NCBI GenBank assembly: GCA_036554605.1
Contig: DATBMY010000302.1
Span: 1-9,847, forward strand
Source of the DNA: DATBMY01 sp036554605
GTDB lineage: Bacteria > Acidobacteriota > Blastocatellia > UBA7656
Length of the DNA: 9,847 bases
Direction of reading: 5' to 3'
Every line of letters begins with the position of its first letter. Positions within the stretch are counted from its first letter, which is position 1. Below, piece by piece: positions 6,177-9,847 of this stretch. The position numbers and the translations under genes are program-made. The notes beneath the pieces are model-generated. The model was not told the DNA's origin and ran no database searches. It was given only the letters and a program-made list of their open reading frames with translations.

Positions 6177-6920
6177 GTGACTACGCATTCGACCTCAAAT
6201 ATGAAAGGCGTGCTGCTCGACATCGAAGGCACGACCACGCCCATCGACTTCGTCTATAAGCGTCTCTTCCCTTACGCGCGCGCGCGCATAAAAAGTTACC
6301 TTGCGGGCCATCTGCTGGACGAAGATGTGCGCTCGATTATTCTTGAGTTATACGAGGAGCACGCGAAAGATACGCGGGCGGGTTTGAATCCGCCGCTGCT
6401 CGCAGGCGCGTCGAGCGAGCCTCGGGTTGAGGCCGTCGCCGATTACGCGCTGTGGCTGATGGACCTCGACCGAAAATCGACGCCGCTCAAAGCGCTTCAA
6501 GGCAGGATATGGGAAGAGGGCTACGCTTCGGGCGAGCTTGTTAGCCAGGTCTTCGCGGACGTGCCGGCGGCGCTTGCGCGCTGGAGCGAGGCGGGCAAGG
6601 ATCTGCGAATATACTCATCGGGAAGCGAGCTGGCGCAAAGACTGCTCTTTTCAAATACTGAAGCCGGCGACCTGACACGCTACATTCGCGGGTACTTCGA
6701 TACGAAGACCGGTCCCAAAAGAGAGGCGGAAACTTACCGCCGCATATCGGAAGCCTTCCAGCTTTCGCCGCGCGATATACTCTTCATCTCGGACGTGGTC
6801 GCCGAGCTTGACGCCGCGCGCGGGGCGGGATTTGAGACGATGCTCGCGATCCGGCCCGGCAATCACCCTCAACCGGAAGAATCGGGCCATATAACTATAA
6901 CCTCTTTCGACCAGCTGTAG
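6177..6920 (+). CDS. mtnC: Enolase-phosphatase E1 (methionine salvage)
   Basis: A HAD-superfamily enzyme that both enolises and dephosphorylates 2,3-diketo-5-methylthiopentyl-1-phosphate, giving the acireductone used by MtnD. At 247 residues it is close to family size. HAD motif I is LLDIEGTTTPIDFV (nucleophile Asp15, with the family-typical Glu17), motif II is YSSGS, the Lys motif lies in TKTGPKREAETY, and motif III is FISDVVAELDAA. The long helical insertion after motif I (FPYARARIKSYL...) is the cap typical of MtnC. The start is either GTG 6177 (13 bp after mtnD, weak GAG upstream) or ATG 6201, which begins MKGVLLDIEG; neither has a good Shine-Dalgarno sequence. The other salvage genes (mtnN/mtnP, mtnK, mtnA, mtnB) are not in the window. 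Confidence 0.94.
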   Translation: MTTHSTSNMKGVLLDIEGTTTPIDFVYKRLFPYARARIKSYLAGHLLDEDVRSIILELYEEHAKDTRAGLNPPLLAGASSEPRVEAVADYALWLMDLDRKSTPLKALQGRIWEEGYASGELVSQVFADVPAALARWSEAGKDLRIYSSGSELAQRLLFSNTEAGDLTRYIRGYFDTKTGPKREAETYRRISEAFQLSPRDILFISDVVAELDAARGAGFETMLAIRPGNHPQPEESGHITITSFDQL

Positions 6921-6994
6921 CCCGGCCGCGGGGTCGAATGGCGCGCGCTGCCTCCCCGTGTTAGATTTCACGAGTGGCGCGGGGATCTGAAATC
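6906..6994. other. Two inverted repeats between mtnC and the PPOX gene
   Basis: TTCGACC (6906-6912) pairs perfectly with GGTCGAA (6932-6938), with a GC-rich interior (CCCGGCCGCGGG) that spans the mtnC stop codon. A second perfect 7-bp pair, GATTTCA (6964-6970) with TGAAATC (6988-6994), follows. Neither has a clear U-tract, so an intrinsic terminator is not assured; the second lies in the probable leader of the PPOX gene and could be regulatory. No convincing promoter was found in this 98-base gap. Confidence 0.4.
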
Positions 6995-7018
6995 AACTGC
7001 TGAGAAGAGGCATTTATT

Positions 7019-7438
7019 ATGAAAGAACTATCCGAGTCGCTTCGCTCTTTTGTACAATCGCAGGAATTGATGAGGCTGGCCTATATCGGCAACGATTATC
7101 CACGGGTCGTCCCGGTGTGGTTCGTCATAATTGATGGCGATTACGTATTCGGGACATACCGTTCGATGGCAAAGTGGAAAGCCATACAGAAGAACCCGCG
7201 CGTTGGATGGGTGATCGACGGAGGACCGATGGACGCCTACAAGGGCGCATCATTTTATGGGCGCGCGGAAGAAATCACCGGCAAAGATGAGTGCGTCAGG
7301 ATCTATCGCGCCCTCGGCGAGAAGTATTTCGGCGCGCCTGACCATCCGAAATTCGTAGAGATATACGGGGAGCAAGACAACGAAGAGACGGTTTATATGA
7401 GGCTGAAGATCGAGGACGGTCTGGCATGGGAGTATTGA
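7019..7438 (+). CDS. Pyridoxamine-phosphate-oxidase-fold protein (flavin or F420 binding)
   Basis: A 139-residue split-barrel protein of the PPOX / FMN-binding superfamily. The fold signature is clear: a first helix and strand (LRSFVQSQELMRLAYIGNDYPRVVPVWFVIIDGDYVFGT), then the cofactor-phosphate segment RSMAKWKAIQKNPRVGWVID, and the strand ASFYGRAEEIT. The VPVWF-x(n)-T-x(5)-K-x(3)-I-x(2)-N/D-P-R-V arrangement is that of the PPOX-class F420-dependent or FMN-dependent oxidoreductases (FDOR type), which reduce small molecules. The start follows AAGAGG at 7005-7010. The gene overlaps cofH by 13 bp (7426-7438), and cofH makes a deazaflavin precursor. From this I infer that F420 could be the cofactor, but FMN or heme-type relatives exist and the substrate is unknown. 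Confidence 0.82.
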   Translation: MKELSESLRSFVQSQELMRLAYIGNDYPRVVPVWFVIIDGDYVFGTYRSMAKWKAIQKNPRVGWVIDGGPMDAYKGASFYGRAEEITGKDECVRIYRALGEKYFGAPDHPKFVEIYGEQDNEETVYMRLKIEDGLAWEY

Positions 7439-8619
7439 GCGACGAGCGACGAGCGAGCGCTCTCGACACTATTGGGTGGGACGTGCCGGGAAGGCTTGAA
7501 GCGCTGCTGCCGCGGATTGACGCGGGCGTGGCGCGCGCGCTCGCGTCCGCGCTCGAAGGCGGCGAGCTTGGTTTTGAAGAAGGCCTGCTGTTGAGCAGAG
7601 CGCGCGGCGCGGAGCTAGAGGCGCTGGTGCTCGCGGCCGACCGCGTGCGCCGCAATCGTGTTGGCGACCTTATAACCTATGTCGTCAATCGCAACATAAA
7701 CTTCACGAATATATGCTTTGTCGGGTGCCGGTTCTGCGCCTTCAGCCGCGCGCCGCGCGAGCACGACGCTTACTTCCATTCGTTCGAAGAGATCCAGCGG
7801 CGCGCGCTTGAAGCCTGGGAACTCGGCGCGCGCGAAGTCTGCGTTCAGGGGGGATTGCCGCGCGGGCTCGACCCGTTTTATTACCGCGACCTGCTGCGAG
7901 CCATAAAAGAGGCTACCCCCGATATGCATATACATGCCTTCTCGCCTATGGAAGTAGTCTATGGCGTGGAGCTGACGAAGATGCCGCTCGCCGATTACCT
8001 GATGATGCTCAAGAGCTCGGGGCTCGGGACGCTGCCGGGCACGGCGGCCGAGATCCTCGATGACGACGTGCGCCACAAGATCGAGCGCATAAAGCTAAAG
8101 GTGGCCGAATGGCTCGACGTCATAAAGACCGCGCACAGCATAGGTCTGCGCACTACTTCGACGATGATGTACGGCCACACGGAAAGTGCGGAACACTGGG
8201 TGCGACATCTTTTGCTCTTGCGCGACGTTCAGAAAGAGACGGGCGGATTTACCGAATTCGTCCCGCTCGGATTCGTGCACGAATTCACCCAGTTATATCG
8301 TTCGGGCGACGCGCGGCCCGGGCCGACGATGGAGGAGCACCTGCGAGTCCACGCGCTTTCCCGGCTCATGCTTCAGGGATGGATAGACAACATACAGGTT
8401 TCGTGGGTAAAGATGTCGCGCGAGATCACTCAGGCCTGCCTGCGCGCCGGGGCGAACGATTACGGCGGCACGCTTATGGACGAGAACATATCGCGGCTCG
8501 CGGGCGCGAGAGAAGGCCAGCGCATGCCGGTCGAAGAGTTTCATGCGCGCATACGCGAGCTTGGCCGCACGCCTGCCGAGCGCACTACGCTCTATGATAT
8601 AGTGCGCCTATTCGATTAA
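7426..8619 (+). CDS. cofH: FO synthase subunit 2, radical SAM enzyme CofH
   Basis: CofH joins the tyrosine-derived 4-hydroxybenzyl group to 5-amino-6-ribitylaminouracil, the first of two radical SAM steps that make FO, the deazaflavin core of coenzyme F420. The 397-residue protein has ITYVVNRNINFTNICFVGCRFCAF, with the 4Fe-4S ligands Cys97, Cys101 and Cys104 (C-x3-C-x2-C). CVQGGL, HIHAFSPMEVVYG, GLGTLPGTAAEILDD, NIQVSWVKM and YGGTLMDENISRLAGA are blocks that point to CofH rather than the menaquinone enzymes MqnC and MqnE. About 90 residues precede the radical SAM core. The ATG at 7426 lies within the end of the PPOX gene and follows GAGGA at 7412-7416 (9-base spacing). The partner enzyme CofG, needed to close the ring, is not in this window, nor is a fused FbiC form. 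Confidence 0.93.
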   Translation: MGVLSDERRASALDTIGWDVPGRLEALLPRIDAGVARALASALEGGELGFEEGLLLSRARGAELEALVLAADRVRRNRVGDLITYVVNRNINFTNICFVGCRFCAFSRAPREHDAYFHSFEEIQRRALEAWELGAREVCVQGGLPRGLDPFYYRDLLRAIKEATPDMHIHAFSPMEVVYGVELTKMPLADYLMMLKSSGLGTLPGTAAEILDDDVRHKIERIKLKVAEWLDVIKTAHSIGLRTTSTMMYGHTESAEHWVRHLLLLRDVQKETGGFTEFVPLGFVHEFTQLYRSGDARPGPTMEEHLRVHALSRLMLQGWIDNIQVSWVKMSREITQACLRAGANDYGGTLMDENISRLAGAREGQRMPVEEFHARIRELGRTPAERTTLYDIVRLFD

Positions 8620-8698
8620 TACTTGTAGCGCCTCAAAAAATCCGGACACCGGGAATAGATCGCCCGCCTCATGGCATTAAGCAATGGGGAACAGTCGC

Positions 8699-9538
8699 AT
8701 GACGCTAATAAACTTCGATAATCATCGTTGCAAGAAGATCATATCCCGCCTCGACTCATACATGAGCGACGAGTTACCGGTCGGGGTAAAACATGAAGTC
8801 CTGACGCACGTTGAAAGCTGCGCGGAGTGCGCGGCCGATTTGAGCGAGCGGGAGCAGGTCAAACGCCTGTTGCGCTCGGCCGCGCGGAAGATCGACGCGC
8901 CCGGCGAGCTGCGCGAGCGGATTCAAAAGAGCATTCGCGGCGACAGGAGGGCGAGCTTTCCGCGCTGGACGCTGGCCGCGGCCGCCGCGTTTGTATTGCT
9001 CGTGGGCGCGTGGGGCGCAATTCGGTATATGAGCGGAAACGCGGCGAGCGAACGGGCGATGGATGTTTTAAGGATCGGATTAAGAGATCACGTCGAGTGC
9101 GCAATAAAGCATAACTTCGCGAGCAGGCGGCTCTCGATTGAAGAGATGGGCTCGCGCCTGGGCGCCGGATACGCGGGGCTCGTGCCGGTCATTCGCGAGA
9201 GGCTGCCGGAAGGCTACGAGCTTGCGGCAGCCCATGCCTGTCAGGTTGGCGGGCGCGATTACGCTCATCTCCTGCTTGAGGGTGGCGGGGCGGCCGTGTC
9301 GCTTGTCATAACGCGCAAGGGCGCGGAGGGCTTTCCTGAAGCCGACCTCGCGGCAACCTTGAGGGCGACGGGCGTGCCCGTGCATGCGGCAGGCATAGAT
9401 GGTTATCAGGTAGCCGGGTTTGAGACGCGGGACTTTCTGGGGTTTGTCGTTTCGGGTTTGAGCCGCGAAGAGAACTTGCGCGTCGCTTCGATTATTACGC
9501 CGGGCATGCGCGATTTTCTCGTGGGCCTTGAAGCCTAG
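8699..9538 (+). CDS. Membrane anti-sigma-like protein with zinc-finger domain
   Basis: A 279-residue protein. Residues about 7-60 look like a zf-HC2 / zinc-binding anti-sigma domain: Cys11 in NHRCKKI, then H-x3-C-x2-C in HVESCAEC (His37, Cys41, Cys44). A single transmembrane segment lies at about 89-111 (RWTLAAAAAFVLLVGAWGAIRYM), putting about 165 residues outside the cytoplasm. That domain contains DHVECA (His131, Cys134) and AHACQVGGRDYAHLLL (His179, Cys181, His190), which could bind metal or respond to redox; this is inference. Such proteins hold an ECF sigma factor at the membrane, but no sigma gene adjoins it here: cofH lies 79 bp upstream. ATG 8699 has GGGGA 8 bases upstream; an in-frame ATG at 8684 adds five residues. 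The gene ends in the CTAG shared with the convergent gene. Confidence 0.75.
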   Translation: MTLINFDNHRCKKIISRLDSYMSDELPVGVKHEVLTHVESCAECAADLSEREQVKRLLRSAARKIDAPGELRERIQKSIRGDRRASFPRWTLAAAAAFVLLVGAWGAIRYMSGNAASERAMDVLRIGLRDHVECAIKHNFASRRLSIEEMGSRLGAGYAGLVPVIRERLPEGYELAAAHACQVGGRDYAHLLLEGGGAAVSLVITRKGAEGFPEADLAATLRATGVPVHAAGIDGYQVAGFETRDFLGFVVSGLSREENLRVASIITPGMRDFLVGLEA

Positions 9539-9847
9539 CGCCTGAACAGAAGCGACAGCGTGATAAAAATGCCTATCACCACGACGGCGCGGCGCACCGC
9601 GCGCCGGCCCAGCTTGCGCGCCAGCCCCGCGCCGCCATATCCGCCGACGATTGCCCCCACGGTCATCACTATCGCGTCGGGCCAGTTGATTGCGCCTGAG
9701 ATTATAAAGTAAGCCGACGCGACGATGTTTATGCATACGGCGAAGAAATTCTTCAGCCCGTTCATACGGTGTATGTCCGTGAGCCCCAAAAGCCCAAGCA
9801 CCGCAAGCATCACTATTCCGTTGCCCGCCCCGAAGTAGCCGCCATAG
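9535..9847 (-). CDS. TauE/SafE-family permease, C-terminal part (cut by window edge)
   Basis: The minus-strand frame is open from the window edge to a TAG at 9535-9537, giving 103 codons of C-terminal sequence. The first residues, YGGYFGAGNGIVMLAVLGLLGL, match the conserved glycine-rich motif of the second repeat of TauE/SafE (former DUF81) membrane proteins, which export sulfite, sulfoacetate or related organosulfur anions. Three more hydrophobic segments follow: FFAVCINIVASAYFIISG, IVMTVGAIVGGYGGAGLA and AVVVIGIFITLSLLF. The protein ends in a basic tail (RR). Proteins of this family are about 250 residues, so roughly 60% lies beyond the window. An apparent internal start at 9813 is not the real one. 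The substrate cannot be told from this part. Confidence 0.88.
   Translation of the reverse strand, partial: YGGYFGAGNGIVMLAVLGLLGLTDIHRMNGLKNFFAVCINIVASAYFIISGAINWPDAIVMTVGAIVGGYGGAGLARKLGRRAVRRAVVVIGIFITLSLLFRR

Noticed and set aside
7437..7456. GAGCGAC heptamer direct repeat at the start of cofH
   Set aside because: Fewer than three copies, within coding sequence (SDERRAS); a slip would shift the frame, but nothing suggests it is used for phase variation.

Overview
This is a GC-rich bacterial window carrying ten genes, two of them cut by the window edges. The best guess for the source is the phylum Acidobacteriota, perhaps class Blastocatellia. That rests on the start of an Oar-like TonB-dependent receptor with a carboxypeptidase-regulatory domain, a secreted von Willebrand A protein of the 'VWFA-related Acidobacterial' type, and an acidobacterial-looking membrane anti-sigma factor. 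This assignment comes from family knowledge; there is no rRNA or marker gene here to confirm it.

Left part (1-1374, minus strand): the N-terminal 238 codons of a TonB-dependent outer-membrane receptor, preceded by a perfect Shine-Dalgarno sequence and a leader region, and behind it a small SnoaL/NTF2-like protein. The divergent intergenic region 1375-1714 holds the most striking non-coding structure: a 37-bp perfect inverted repeat built of GGGTGAAA octamers, enclosing a 140-bp segment with several nested, partly mutually exclusive hairpins.

Middle part (1715-6920, plus strand): trmFO (folate-dependent tRNA U54 methylation) overlaps a secreted VWA-domain protein by one base. A second, degenerate octamer hairpin follows. 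Then come a secreted M19 (renal-type) dipeptidase, acireductone dioxygenase mtnD and enolase-phosphatase mtnC, spaced by 12 and 13 bp and so probably co-transcribed. MtnC makes the acireductone that MtnD oxidises, so the two form consecutive steps of methionine salvage.

Right part (7019-9847): a small PPOX-fold (flavin or F420 type) oxidoreductase gene overlaps cofH, a radical SAM enzyme of deazaflavin (FO/F420) synthesis, by 13 bp. A membrane anti-sigma-like protein follows with no sigma factor beside it. It converges on the C-terminal end of a TauE/SafE-family permease, and the two genes share the palindrome CTAG as their stop codons.

I found no CRISPR array, prophage, transposase, rRNA or tRNA. 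The known enzymes are ordinary. The candidates for something less described are the octamer-repeat elements with the structured core, the PPOX-cofH overlap without cofG, and the His/Cys-bearing extracytoplasmic domain of the anti-sigma-like protein.
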